The notes under the pieces are model-generated. The model did no database searches and was not told the DNA's origin. It saw only the letters and a program-made list of their open reading frames with translations. A DNA stretch of 64,000 nucleotides from NCBI RefSeq assembly GCF_963675305.1, contig NZ_OY776147.1, positions 2,914,001 to 2,978,000 of the forward strand, in the 5' to 3' direction. This document shows, one piece after another, positions 53,110 to 61,312 of this stretch. Within the stretch, counting starts at the first letter, position 1, and each line of letters begins with the position of its first letter. The position numbers and the translations under genes were made by a program. Origin of the DNA: an uncultured Hyphomonas sp. Lineage in GTDB: Bacteria; Pseudomonadota; Alphaproteobacteria; Caulobacterales; Hyphomonadaceae.

Positions 53110-55872
53110 TTATAGGGGCGCTCGCAATTCATCGTAGAGCTGGAATAGATACTCAACGCGTTCGCGCTCACTTTCAAAGGGCCGTTTACGATACAGCCTG
53201 TCAACGGCCAGGTCATTCACCCTGTGCGCCTTGCGCAGGTCCGACGGCATTGTGTCGGGATCATATAGGTCGGCCAATGTCGCATTCGAATGATTGGCTC
53301 GCGCGTCAAGAATGCCTTGACCTGCGTCAGTGAGTTTCGCTTTCGATTTTTCATCAAGCGCGGGCCACGGGAACGTATTGTAGACCATTCCAATTGAGTA
53401 ACGATAGTCACTCTTGAGACGTCCGCCGACGGTCCGTAGCCACGCCATGTGCATCGTACTCTGCAAGATGGAAAAGTCGGCTTTGGAGGCGTCTAAAGCC
53501 ACGTACACCAAGTCTGATGGAATCGCTGGCGGACGAGCGTAGCCAACTGGCGCATATAATCGGCGCTCTGAGCTAACTTTTGGGATTACTAAAAAATCTC
53601 GATCAGGAACCACTGTGGTGCCGAATTCTGCGGGTCTGTCTGCTGCTGCTTGAGTACTTTTTCTTTTGCTTTCGGCACGCTTCTTTCGAACAGCCGAAAT
53701 GCGCTCCAAAACGATTGGAAGCTGCCTAATTCTAGAAGGAGAAGCCCTAAAAGGTGTAAGAACCCACTTCTCTCCACCATTCAAAAACTCGTGCGCTCCG
53801 AAATATGGAACAATTAGGTCAGCAGCATTTGGCTCCGCAGCTAGCAGGGCTGCACGATCTTCCGAACTCATCACGAACTGACCAAAATCTATAGGTTGGC
53901 TACCCGCAACGACTCTGGGACGGTCAGCCTGATTAGGGGTTTCGTCAATTATGGTATGTCTGTTTAAAAGCGTGCTGGCGTCTATTAAGTATGGCGAAAG
54001 TGCCTTGTGCCGCGTTTCCTCAGGCTCGCCATTGGTGTCCTGATAAGAGAACAGCCGCTTCTCATCCGGCTCGTCTGCACACATTGTAAGGCCGATTATC
54101 ACGACATGAACATGCGCCCTACCACGCGCATCACTGCCCCATGCAAAGGTACGGTGAGCGAATGCAATCTCAAGCCTGTACCGTTCAAACAACAGCGGCC
54201 AGAGTTGTGCTACCTGTTCGCCTTGCGTGATCGAATTTGTTGCCACAAATGCAATGCCAATGCCGCACTCAATGCGATTAACGTAGTCACCAGCCTTTAG
54301 AAACCAGGCGCCGACATAGTCGAGCGTCCCTCCTGACCCGCCCAATTGCGCGAGTTTGCGCACTTGCTGGCGTTGCTCTGCACTTTGCATCTTGGCCCCA
54401 ATAAAGGGCGGGTTTCCCAACACATAACTGCAATGCTCCGGCGGGATCACATCGGTCCAATCGATCTCAAGCGCATCACCATGCACAATGTTCGCTGACT
54501 TCACCAAAGGAATGCGGGCATAATTTTCCCCAAAGGCGAGGCTAAGTTCCACATTCATGATGTGGTCCATCATCCACATGGCGGCGCGGGCAATCTCAGC
54601 CGGGAATTCCCCGATTTCGATGCCGTGGAACTGGTCTACGTCGACCTTGGAGACATCATTTATGTCAAGATAGCGCTTGCGCTCGCCACTTTCCTTACCT
54701 TCATCCGCCGCCTTCAGGATTGCGATCTCAAGTCGCCTGAGTTCGCGGTACGAAATGATCAGGAAGTTCCCGCAACCGCACGCGGGATCAAAGAATTGCA
54801 ATTCAGCTAGCTTCTGGTGAAGGTCCTCTAACGCCTTTTTGCGTCCGCGCTTGAGTGCTAGTGCCTTCTCAAAATCAGCCCACAGCCGCTCAAGGAACAG
54901 TGGACCGATCACTTTCATGATGTTTTTTTCGGTCGTATAGTGTGCGCCTTGCGCCCTCCGCTCTGCAGGTTCCATCACTGACTGAAACAGGCTGCCGAAT
55001 ATCGCGGGCGAAATAGGTGACCAGTCGAACCGTGAAGCAGCTATCAAAGCGTCCCGCATGGAAGCGTCGAAAGAGGGAATTCGAGTAGCGCCTTTGAAGA
55101 GATCACCATTTATGTAGGGAAACGCAGCCAAATCTTCGTCCAGATGCTTACCGCGCCTATCTTCTGGTGTATCCAGCGTCTGGAAAAGCTCAGCCAGCTT
55201 CGCTCCCAGATCGGCCCCATCCTCCGATGTACGATCTTCAAGCCAGCTCAGGAACAAGTTCCGCGGCTGAAACACGCCCGTATCATCTGCAAATAGACAA
55301 AATACTATTCGTACAAGGAACTTTTCCAGGTCCTCGCCTTCAATATCACCACCCGCTTCCAATTGATCATGCAGCTGTCCAACCAGTTCTGCAGCTTCAA
55401 TGTTGACGGGGTCTTGATCCTTAAACGCAACTTTCTGAACGCCCATGATGAAACCGAAGCGTTCGACATGGTCAGGCAGGTCTTCAAGTTTGAAGCTTAT
55501 CTTCGTGCGTTCCGATAGATCATAAAGTTCGAATGTCTGGAAATCGCATGCCAGAATGTACCTTGGCCGTTCATTCTCCTTTAGCGCCAGATAGTAGTCT
55601 TCAGCCTGCACTCGGGCGGCATTCAGGTCCCGACCTGCACTCTTCTGCTCTACCAGCAAAACCTGAGGCCAGAACAAGTCGATGAAGCCCGTGTTGCCGG
55701 ATAGTCTTTGAACCCGTTGCTCGTAGACCGACACGCTACGCCGTTTGACACCAAACACGTAGAAGAAGTGATTGTAGAAGCTCTGAGTTTCGCCATTTTC
55801 GTAATAGGCGTCCGCCCATTCAGCAGCGAACGCGGCTGCACGAGCCCTCACTTCGTTCCAACTAAGCCTCAC
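53110..55872 (-). CDS. MmeI-like type IIG/IIL restriction-modification enzyme
   Basis: A 920-residue single-chain enzyme. The N-terminus holds a nuclease pattern D65-x9-E75-Q-K77, the same spacing as the MmeI D-x9-E-x-K site. A helical connector leads to a gamma-class adenine methyltransferase: FDPACGCGNFL at 361-371 (SAM) and NPPF at 487-490. A target-recognition region lies from about 620. It should both methylate and cut one sequence. Base composition is visibly more A/T-rich than uvrB next door, suggesting acquisition. No separate S or R gene is needed. Confidence 0.85.
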   Translation of the reverse strand: MRLSWNEVRARAAAFAAEWADAYYENGETQSFYNHFFYVFGVKRRSVSVYEQRVQRLSGNTGFIDLFWPQVLLVEQKSAGRDLNAARVQAEDYYLALKENERPRYILACDFQTFELYDLSERTKISFKLEDLPDHVERFGFIMGVQKVAFKDQDPVNIEAAELVGQLHDQLEAGGDIEGEDLEKFLVRIVFCLFADDTGVFQPRNLFLSWLEDRTSEDGADLGAKLAELFQTLDTPEDRRGKHLDEDLAAFPYINGDLFKGATRIPSFDASMRDALIAASRFDWSPISPAIFGSLFQSVMEPAERRAQGAHYTTEKNIMKVIGPLFLERLWADFEKALALKRGRKKALEDLHQKLAELQFFDPACGCGNFLIISYRELRRLEIAILKAADEGKESGERKRYLDINDVSKVDVDQFHGIEIGEFPAEIARAAMWMMDHIMNVELSLAFGENYARIPLVKSANIVHGDALEIDWTDVIPPEHCSYVLGNPPFIGAKMQSAEQRQQVRKLAQLGGSGGTLDYVGAWFLKAGDYVNRIECGIGIAFVATNSITQGEQVAQLWPLLFERYRLEIAFAHRTFAWGSDARGRAHVHVVIIGLTMCADEPDEKRLFSYQDTNGEPEETRHKALSPYLIDASTLLNRHTIIDETPNQADRPRVVAGSQPIDFGQFVMSSEDRAALLAAEPNAADLIVPYFGAHEFLNGGEKWVLTPFRASPSRIRQLPIVLERISAVRKKRAESKRKSTQAAADRPAEFGTTVVPDRDFLVIPKVSSERRLYAPVGYARPPAIPSDLVYVALDASKADFSILQSTMHMAWLRTVGGRLKSDYRYSIGMVYNTFPWPALDEKSKAKLTDAGQGILDARANHSNATLADLYDPDTMPSDLRKAHRVNDLAVDRLYRKRPFESERERVEYLFQLYDELRAPL

Positions 55873-55942
55873 CGGTGGCCCCTCAAATCAATTCTGTTGT
55901 AATGTTCAACTCTGCCATGAATATTCCGTCAATGCGTTCACC

Positions 55943-55957
55943 GAACACAACAAGAAC
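55943..55957. promoter_or_regulatory. LexA (SOS) box
   Basis: GAAC-ACAACAA-GAAC fits the alphaproteobacterial LexA site GTTC-N7-GTTC (read on either strand). It lies 41 bases upstream of the uvrB ATG and 71 bases from the start of the divergent restriction-modification gene. Confidence 0.75.
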
Positions 55958-55997
55958 ACCCTAGACAGGCTCCCTCCCCCGCTCCATATCTCGCCCT

Positions 55998-58202
55998 ATG
56001 GCTCGGTCTCCCTCTAAAGGTGTTTCGGAAGCCCCGGCGATTTTCGGGGCAGATGGCTTCGCGCGTGATGCGGCGGGGGCGCTGCCGTCGGACAACTGGA
56101 CGCCCCACCGGCCGGACCGCAACTGGGTCAGCGTCGACGATTCCCGGCCGCTGCGCGTCGCCTCCCCCTATGAGCCGGCGGGCGACCAGCGCACGGCCAT
56201 TCCGGAACTGGTCGAGGGCATCCAGGCCGGCGAGCGCGACCAGGTGCTGCTCGGCGCCACCGGCACGGGCAAGACCTTCACCATGGCCAAGATCATCGAG
56301 GCGACCCAGCGCCCGGCCCTGATCCTCGCGCCGAACAAGACGCTCGCCGCGCAGCTCTATGGCGAGTTCAAATCCTTCTTCCCCGACAATGCGGTGGAGT
56401 ATTTCGTTTCCTATTACGACTACTACCAGCCGGAGGCCTATGTGCCGCGGTCGGACCTCTATATCGAGAAGGAATCCTCCATCAACGAGGCGATCGACCG
56501 GATGCGCCACTCGGCCACCCGCGCCATCCTGGAGCGCGACGACGTGATCATCGTCGCCTCGGTGTCGTGCATCTACGGCATCGGCTCGGTCGAGACCTAC
56601 ACCTCGATGACGTTCAAGCTGGAAGAGGGCCAGCGCATCGACCCGCGCGCCGTGGCAGAGCGCCTGGTGGCGAACCAGTACACGCGCAACGACATCAACT
56701 TCACCCGCGGCTCGTTCCGCATCAAGGGCGACGTGATGGACATCTTCCCCGCCCACTATGAGGACCGCGCCTGGAAGCTGTCCTTCTTCGGCGACGAGCT
56801 GGAGAGCATCACCGAGTTCGACCCCCTCACCGGCCGCACGCAGCAGAAGCTGCCCGCCGTGAAGATCTACGCCAACAGCCACTATGTCACGCCGCGCCCG
56901 ACGCTGAACCAGGCCATCGAGCAGATCAAGGCGGAACTGAAATCCACCATCGCGCACTTCCAGAAGCACGGGAAACTGCTGGAGGCCCAGCGCATCGAAC
57001 AGCGCGTGCAGTATGACATCGAGATGCTGGCCGCCACGGGCAGCTGCAACGGCATCGAGAACTATTCGCGCTACCTCACCGGCCGCAAGCCGGGCGAGCC
57101 GCCGCCGACCATGTTCGAATACCTGCCCGACAATGCCCTCGTCTTCTGCGACGAGAGCCACCAGACCGTGCCGCAGATCGGCGCCATGTTCAAAGGCGAC
57201 TTCAGCCGCAAGTCGACGCTGGCCGAATACGGCTTCCGCCTGCCCTCCTGCCTCGACAACCGGCCGCTGAAATTCGAGGAATGGGACGCCATGCGCCCGC
57301 AGACGGTGCACGTCTCCGCCACGCCCGGCCCGTGGGAGCTGGACCGCACCGGCGGCGTGTTCACCGAACAGGTCATCCGCCCCACCGGCCTGCTCGACCC
57401 GCCGGTGGAAGTGCGCCCCGTCTCCAATGATGGCGCCAACCAGGTCGACGATGTCATGGCCGAGGTGAAGGCCGTTGCCGCCAAGGGCTACCGCTCGCTG
57501 ATCACGACGCTGACCAAGAAGATGTCGGAAGACCTGACGGACTTCCTGCACGAGAACGGCGTGCGCGTGCGCTACATGCACTCCGACATCGACACGATCG
57601 AGCGGATCGAGATCATCCGCGACCTGCGCCTCGGCGTGTTCGACGTGCTGGTCGGCATCAATTTGCTACGCGAGGGGCTCGACATTCCGGAGTGCGGCTT
57701 TGTCGGCATTCTCGATGCGGACAAGGAAGGCTTCCTGCGCTCGGAGACCAGCCTCGTGCAGACCATCGGCCGCGCGGCGCGGAACGCCGAGGCGCGGGTT
57801 GTTCTCTATGCGGACAAGATCACCGGCTCCATGCAGCGCGCCATGGACGAGACCGACCGCCGCCGCGCCAAGCAGATGGCCTATAATGAGGAACACGGCA
57901 TCACGCCGACCACGATCAAGCGCGACGTCGCCGACATCCTCGGCGAACTGGGCGAGAAGAAAGACGGCGGCGCGAAAGGCCGGGGCCGCGGCAAGGATGG
58001 CGGCAAGTCCCGCGGCCGCACCCGCGCCGTGGCGGAGGACAAGGCCCCCGCCCTCGCCGGGGCCAGCGGCCACAACCTCAAGGCCGTCATCGCCGACTAT
58101 GAGAAGCAAATGCGCGAAGCCGCCGCAAACCTGGAATTCGAAGAAGCCGCCCGCCTGCGGGACGAGGTGAAGCGGCTGAGGGAAGAGGAATTGGGTTTGT
58201 AA
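55998..58202 (+). CDS. uvrB: Excinuclease ABC subunit B
   Basis: A 734-residue helicase-like subunit of nucleotide excision repair. It has QVLLGATGTGKTFTMAK (Walker A), the beta-hairpin YYDYYQPEAYVPRSD, the DESH box and RRAARNAEARV-like late helicase motifs. The C-terminal UVR motif is EKQMREAAANLEFEEAARLRDEVKRLR. A Gly/Lys/Arg-rich insert of about 40 residues separates the helicase core from the UVR motif, and there is a short extra N-terminus. A LexA box precedes it. Confidence 0.95.
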   Translation: MARSPSKGVSEAPAIFGADGFARDAAGALPSDNWTPHRPDRNWVSVDDSRPLRVASPYEPAGDQRTAIPELVEGIQAGERDQVLLGATGTGKTFTMAKIIEATQRPALILAPNKTLAAQLYGEFKSFFPDNAVEYFVSYYDYYQPEAYVPRSDLYIEKESSINEAIDRMRHSATRAILERDDVIIVASVSCIYGIGSVETYTSMTFKLEEGQRIDPRAVAERLVANQYTRNDINFTRGSFRIKGDVMDIFPAHYEDRAWKLSFFGDELESITEFDPLTGRTQQKLPAVKIYANSHYVTPRPTLNQAIEQIKAELKSTIAHFQKHGKLLEAQRIEQRVQYDIEMLAATGSCNGIENYSRYLTGRKPGEPPPTMFEYLPDNALVFCDESHQTVPQIGAMFKGDFSRKSTLAEYGFRLPSCLDNRPLKFEEWDAMRPQTVHVSATPGPWELDRTGGVFTEQVIRPTGLLDPPVEVRPVSNDGANQVDDVMAEVKAVAAKGYRSLITTLTKKMSEDLTDFLHENGVRVRYMHSDIDTIERIEIIRDLRLGVFDVLVGINLLREGLDIPECGFVGILDADKEGFLRSETSLVQTIGRAARNAEARVVLYADKITGSMQRAMDETDRRRAKQMAYNEEHGITPTTIKRDVADILGELGEKKDGGAKGRGRGKDGGKSRGRTRAVAEDKAPALAGASGHNLKAVIADYEKQMREAAANLEFEEAARLRDEVKRLREEELGL

Positions 58203-58374
58203 GGTAGGGAGCCTTATGCCGGGTAAATTGCACAAGCCAATTCCCACTTGAACATGACCGGCCAGACCGCGCGTTCACTATTGCCCAATATCGTTTGCTA
58301 ATTCCCTAGATTAGAACTTTTGACTCGCGTGCATTTACACTTGACATTTCAACTGTTGTCGGCCAAAAAGCCAT

Positions 58375-58505
58375 AAGCGGCGAAAGCCGCACTTGGTGTT
58401 AGCTAAGTATGCAACGCTAAAAGTTGCTTTGATATATCACGAGAGTGACCCCTCCTTTGTGAGGGTGATAGCCCCCGACCAAATAAATGGGCGGGGGTTT
58501 TCTAT
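58375..58505 (+). ncRNA. Candidate small RNA or leader with intrinsic terminator
   Basis: Five consecutive hairpins: GCGGC-GAAA-GCCGC (58377-58390), GCAAC-GCTAAAA-GTTGC (58411-58427), TCAC-GAGA-GTGA, CCCTC-CTTTGT-GAGGG (58450-58465), and a terminator CCCCCGACC/GGGCGGGGG (58472-58497) followed by TTTTCT. A TTGACA lies at 58341. It may be a free small RNA or a transcription-control leader for the zinc-ribbon gene 52 bases later. GNRA loops are seen twice. Confidence 0.5.
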
Positions 58506-58556
58506 TGCTTAACATTATCTTAATGTTGCAATTTGCTCAGAGGTTGATTTACCGCC

Positions 58557-59504
58557 ATGACTCGCTGGATCTTGGGACTGCTTGCGATCGCTGCAACGGG
58601 ATATGTGACATTCCTCTACTACTCTCAATCATCACCTTCCCAAGAACTTTCTGCCGCCAAAGATTTGCTGTTTCTCGGGTCTAGTACGTTCATTTCTTAT
58701 TTGATCGCCAGCGCGTTATCTAGGGAAGAATATCAAAAAGAGCTTCACCGCTTAGGTGACATCACCTCAAGGCGCATTGCGAGACTAGCCTCCAATCTGA
58801 GACAGATCGCTCAGGAAGTCCTGCCTGTCAGCCAAACATCCGCGAACGCCATATACAGACTATCAGAAGATGCAGATGAAAGCACCGCTGACATTCTACT
58901 GATCACCTCTGCCGAAACGCCTCAAAACGCAAACATAATATATTGTCCCAATTGCGGAGCACGAGACACCCATGTGTTTCAAGAAGGTAAGACTACAAAC
59001 ACAAGGGAATGCAGATCCTGTCGAGCAAAATTTAACGTCCACAAAGCTGCAGAAGGCGTTCTCATTCGGCCCGTCACAACACCGAGCACCGCTTCTCCTA
59101 TCGCATCGAAACTGCCATCGAGAGCAACCGGAATTGCTCTGCCATCTGATCAAACAGCCAAAAAACTAGACGTAAATTGTCCTGGAAGCAGCCCGAAAGG
59201 CAGCTGCGGAGGGACACTGCACCTACCTTCCAAAACCGGCGTTCACCAAGTGACGTGCTTCGAATGTGACGAACTGATCCAATATGATTTCGACAAGAGA
59301 ATAATTCTCTCTCATCAAAAGGGAACCCCCAAGGCCGTTTCCATCAGAACCCTACCTGAGGCCAGCACTGTGCCCTGTCCAGATTGCAGCGCACCAGTTC
59401 AACACCGATCATTCATTATCAGAAATTCTCGAGGCGACATTTTTGCACTTTGCAGAAAATGTGGCTGCCAATTGGTAGATCGCTCAAATCCAAGATTGAG
59501 CTGA
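58557..59504 (+). CDS. Membrane-anchored triple zinc-ribbon protein, unknown function
   Basis: A 315-residue protein. Two N-terminal hydrophobic helices (about 3-20 and 38-55) are followed by a helical linker. Three cysteine clusters come next: CPNCG with CRSC (about 128-160), CPGSSPKGSCGG with CFEC (about 210-240), and CPDC with CRKCG (about 275-305). Each fits a zinc ribbon. Composition is markedly A/T-richer than uvrB, suggesting transfer. No family was recognised; a regulatory or nucleic-acid-binding role is only a guess. Confidence 0.65.
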   Translation: MTRWILGLLAIAATGYVTFLYYSQSSPSQELSAAKDLLFLGSSTFISYLIASALSREEYQKELHRLGDITSRRIARLASNLRQIAQEVLPVSQTSANAIYRLSEDADESTADILLITSAETPQNANIIYCPNCGARDTHVFQEGKTTNTRECRSCRAKFNVHKAAEGVLIRPVTTPSTASPIASKLPSRATGIALPSDQTAKKLDVNCPGSSPKGSCGGTLHLPSKTGVHQVTCFECDELIQYDFDKRIILSHQKGTPKAVSIRTLPEASTVPCPDCSAPVQHRSFIIRNSRGDIFALCRKCGCQLVDRSNPRLS

Positions 59505-59566
59505 GCGAACAAGTGTGGTGTAGGCGAAGACGATACCCACCGTTCGGGTGTGCGGCGGGGTGTGTT

Positions 59567-59699
59567 GGTGGGCATCCCTTTGCGTGGGCCCACCCTACGG
59601 GGTTTCGCGCTCTCCCGCTTCATCCTTCGACTTCGCTCAGGATGAGTCCGGGGCGGACGGAACATTCGGAGCGCTCATGCTGAGCGGCGTCGAAGCATG
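59567..59699. repeat. REP-like palindromic block
   Basis: Two elements. GGTGGGC at 59567 pairs with GCCCACC at 59588 across a short loop. Further on, a 26-base arm at 59621-59646 (with TTCGACTTCGCTCAGGATGAG) is matched by an inverted, imperfect copy at 59674-59699. Such TTCGACTTCGCTCAGG units are common intergenic repeats in proteobacterial genomes, to my knowledge. The stop of the HTH gene lies in this block. Confidence 0.7.
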
Positions 59700-60485
59700 G
59701 GCGCGGGAGGCGCCAGCGTCTCCATCCTGCGACGCCGCCTCCTCCCGCTCCTGCCGCCTGAGTTCCACCAGTTCCGCCCAATAGTCACGATTACGCCCCT
59801 TCTCGCGGATCTCTGCGTAGAAAGCGTCGACCTCTTCCTTTGACCAGGGCTCGGGCTCCGGAGGCGGGGGCAGCGGCGGCAGGCCGGCGGCGGCGCGGGC
59901 GGCCGCTTCGGCTTCGGCCTCTTCATTGAGGCGTTGCACATAGGCCAGCGACTGCTCGATGTCTTTCTGGCGCACGATGATTGCGGCCTGGTTCTGGAAC
60001 TTTTCCATCTCGCCCGTGCCCGCGCGGCCAAAGGCGAGGAGGCGCGCGAGGCGGCGGACAGAGGCCATCTCTTCCTCCGCCGCCTCGAGATGCCCTGCCT
60101 CGGCCAGGGCGAGCGTGCGGGCGCGGGCAAGGTCCACCTGACGCCGGGCGCCCATTGAAGGCCGGTCCTGCATCTCCTCGCAGAGTTCCCACAGCTCCTC
60201 GGCCTGCTCGCGGATGGCCTCGATGGCGTCCGCCCCTGCCCCGCGCGCGGCGGCGTCTGCCTCTTCCCGCGCCCGGATGTCTGTTTGCCGGTAGCCGTCC
60301 AGCCGGGCCCAGCGGGTGAGCGTCGCCTCCGGAATCTGAAGGCGGACGCGGAGGCTGGCGAGGCTTTCGCCGCCAAGGGCCGCCGCCCGGGCCAGGGTGC
60401 GCAGGGCGTCAAGCTCCGCCCGGGTGCGGCGGTGGCGGGTCTGTTTCGGCGGCGCTTGCGGCCGGGTCGTCATGTGCTCTGTCAT
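59637..60485 (-). CDS. HTH/coiled-coil protein, terminase-small-subunit-like
   Basis: A protein of about 282 residues. The N-terminus has an HTH (LASLRVRLQIPEATLTRWARLDGYR) after a basic region. Then come acidic coiled-coil helices (EAIREQAEELWELCEEMQDRPSM and EAAEEEMASVRRLARLL), a Pro stretch (LPPLPPPPEPEP) and a C-terminal helix. The HTH-plus-helix layout resembles phage terminase small subunits, but no phage genes are near. The last 20 or so codons lie in a REP-like repeat. Start candidates are 60485 and 60473. Confidence 0.55.
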   Translation of the reverse strand: MTEHMTTRPQAPPKQTRHRRTRAELDALRTLARAAALGGESLASLRVRLQIPEATLTRWARLDGYRQTDIRAREEADAAARGAGADAIEAIREQAEELWELCEEMQDRPSMGARRQVDLARARTLALAEAGHLEAAEEEMASVRRLARLLAFGRAGTGEMEKFQNQAAIIVRQKDIEQSLAYVQRLNEEAEAEAAARAAAGLPPLPPPPEPEPWSKEEVDAFYAEIREKGRNRDYWAELVELRRQEREEAASQDGDAGASRAHASTPLSMSAPNVPSAPDSS

Positions 60486-60542
60486 GGGGCAGAGAGTGCC
60501 ACGGCGCCTTATCAGACGAATTCGCAGGGCCCGGCCAGCTGC

Positions 60543-60575
60543 CATAGAGGGTGTATAGACGGCGTATAGAGTGTG
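60543..60575 (-). repeat. Three direct repeats in helical phase upstream of HTH gene
   Basis: ATAGA occurs at 60544, 60555 and 60566, exactly 11 bases apart, within 11-base units CATAGAGGGTG, TATAGACGGCG and TATAGAGTGTG. They lie about 60-90 bases upstream of the HTH gene start and could be its operator. Confidence 0.5.
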
Positions 60576-60688
60576 TTCGTGAGTGTGCCCGGGGGCGCGC
60601 TATCCTCCCACTTACTCCGTGTGCAGCGCAACAAATTCACAGGCGATTCGAAACCTGTGGAATTCTTCGCGTGCTGCATGAAAATTTT

Positions 60689-60717
60689 TTGACAAGGACT
60701 CGACTCAGGCGAGCTTT
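60689..60717 (+). promoter_or_regulatory. Candidate promoter of the large RNA
   Basis: A perfect TTGACA (60689-60694) is followed, after 17 bases, by AGCTTT as a weak -10, placing a start near 60723. The A/T-rich AAAATTTTTT just upstream may be an UP-like element. A near-perfect inverted repeat AATTCACAGG/CCTGTGGAATT (60634-60664) precedes it. Confidence 0.5.
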
Positions 60718-60722
60718 GGTGA

Positions 60723-61276
60723 GATCGTTTCGTTAAGCCAACGAAACCCGGCGGGAGCAGACCCGCCAACGGACGAAGGCAGAGCACGTCGCCCCCGGAT
60801 CGATCCGGGTCAGGAGCAAGGCTGTGAGAGCAGCGGCGCAAAGGGCCCGGCGGGATGAAGGGACAAAGCAGGCGGCGTATTCCGGAGGGGAGCTAGACCC
60901 CGCAAGGAAAGGCTGTAGGCCATGACCGGAGCGCGATCCGAAACATGGTGGCAAAGCTGAAGCACGGATGGAAATCCGACAGGGCAACCTGGAGAAAGAC
61001 CTGAAGGAAATCAGCGGCGTGCAGGTTGCGTGAGGCACCGCCCGAGGTGCTGCGGAACCGCGGACTTTAACGGCCGCCTTTAGAGGCTAAGGGCGCCAGC
61101 CCGTTCCCAAGACGAGCAGGCGACCGGCCGGGTCCGACAGGGGTGAAGACAGGCCCGTGCAAGCGAGCCCGAAACACTCCGGTGTCAGAAGACCGACAAC
61201 GAGTGCTAGCACAGTGTCTCGGTAGTCCGATTCGAAACACCAGGAAAGGCGTTCTCCCCTGGGAGGGCGCCTTTTT
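60723..61276 (+). ncRNA. Large structured RNA, family not recognised
   Basis: About 550 bases without a credible protein. Local hairpins include 60727-60747 (8 bp), 60750-60767, 60794-60809 (UCGA loop), 60887-60901, 60920-60948, 60965-60978 (GGAA loop), 60980-60991 (GCAA loop), 61035-61050, 61091-61102 and 61174-61185, then a terminator. GNRA loops and the density of short perfect stems argue for a folded RNA. RNase P core motifs, the tmRNA tag, the SRP loop and group II domain V were looked for and not seen. IscB-type (HEARO) RNA without a nuclease, or another large RNA class, are possible. Confidence 0.6.
61246..61276 (+). terminator. Intrinsic terminator of the large RNA
   Basis: AGGCGTTCTCCC pairs with GGGAGGGCGCCT (two internal mismatches) around CT and is followed by TTTTTTG. 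It lies 37 bases from the convergent antiporter stop. The reverse strand has a much weaker T-run, fixing the direction as plus. Confidence 0.9.
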
Positions 61277-61312
61277 TGTGTTTGGGGGTCCGGGCGGCTT
61301 GCTGTGTACGGA

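Noticed and set aside
55938..57581. 547-codon frame on the minus strand
   Set aside because: Antisense to uvrB, whose motifs are unmistakable. No domain is visible in the shadow.
60733..61038. 101-codon frame on the minus strand across the large RNA
   Set aside because: Cys/Ser/Arg-rich translation without domain character, opposite in direction to the promoter and terminator; this is usual for frames across structured RNA genes.
60723..61276. RNase P RNA, tmRNA or group I intron as the identity of the large RNA
   Set aside because: The RNase P GAGGAAAGTCC and ACAGAA core blocks and a tmRNA tag frame (A-N-D-N) are absent. A GGCTA/TAGTC pair loosely resembles group I P7, but the other core elements and an interrupted host gene are missing.
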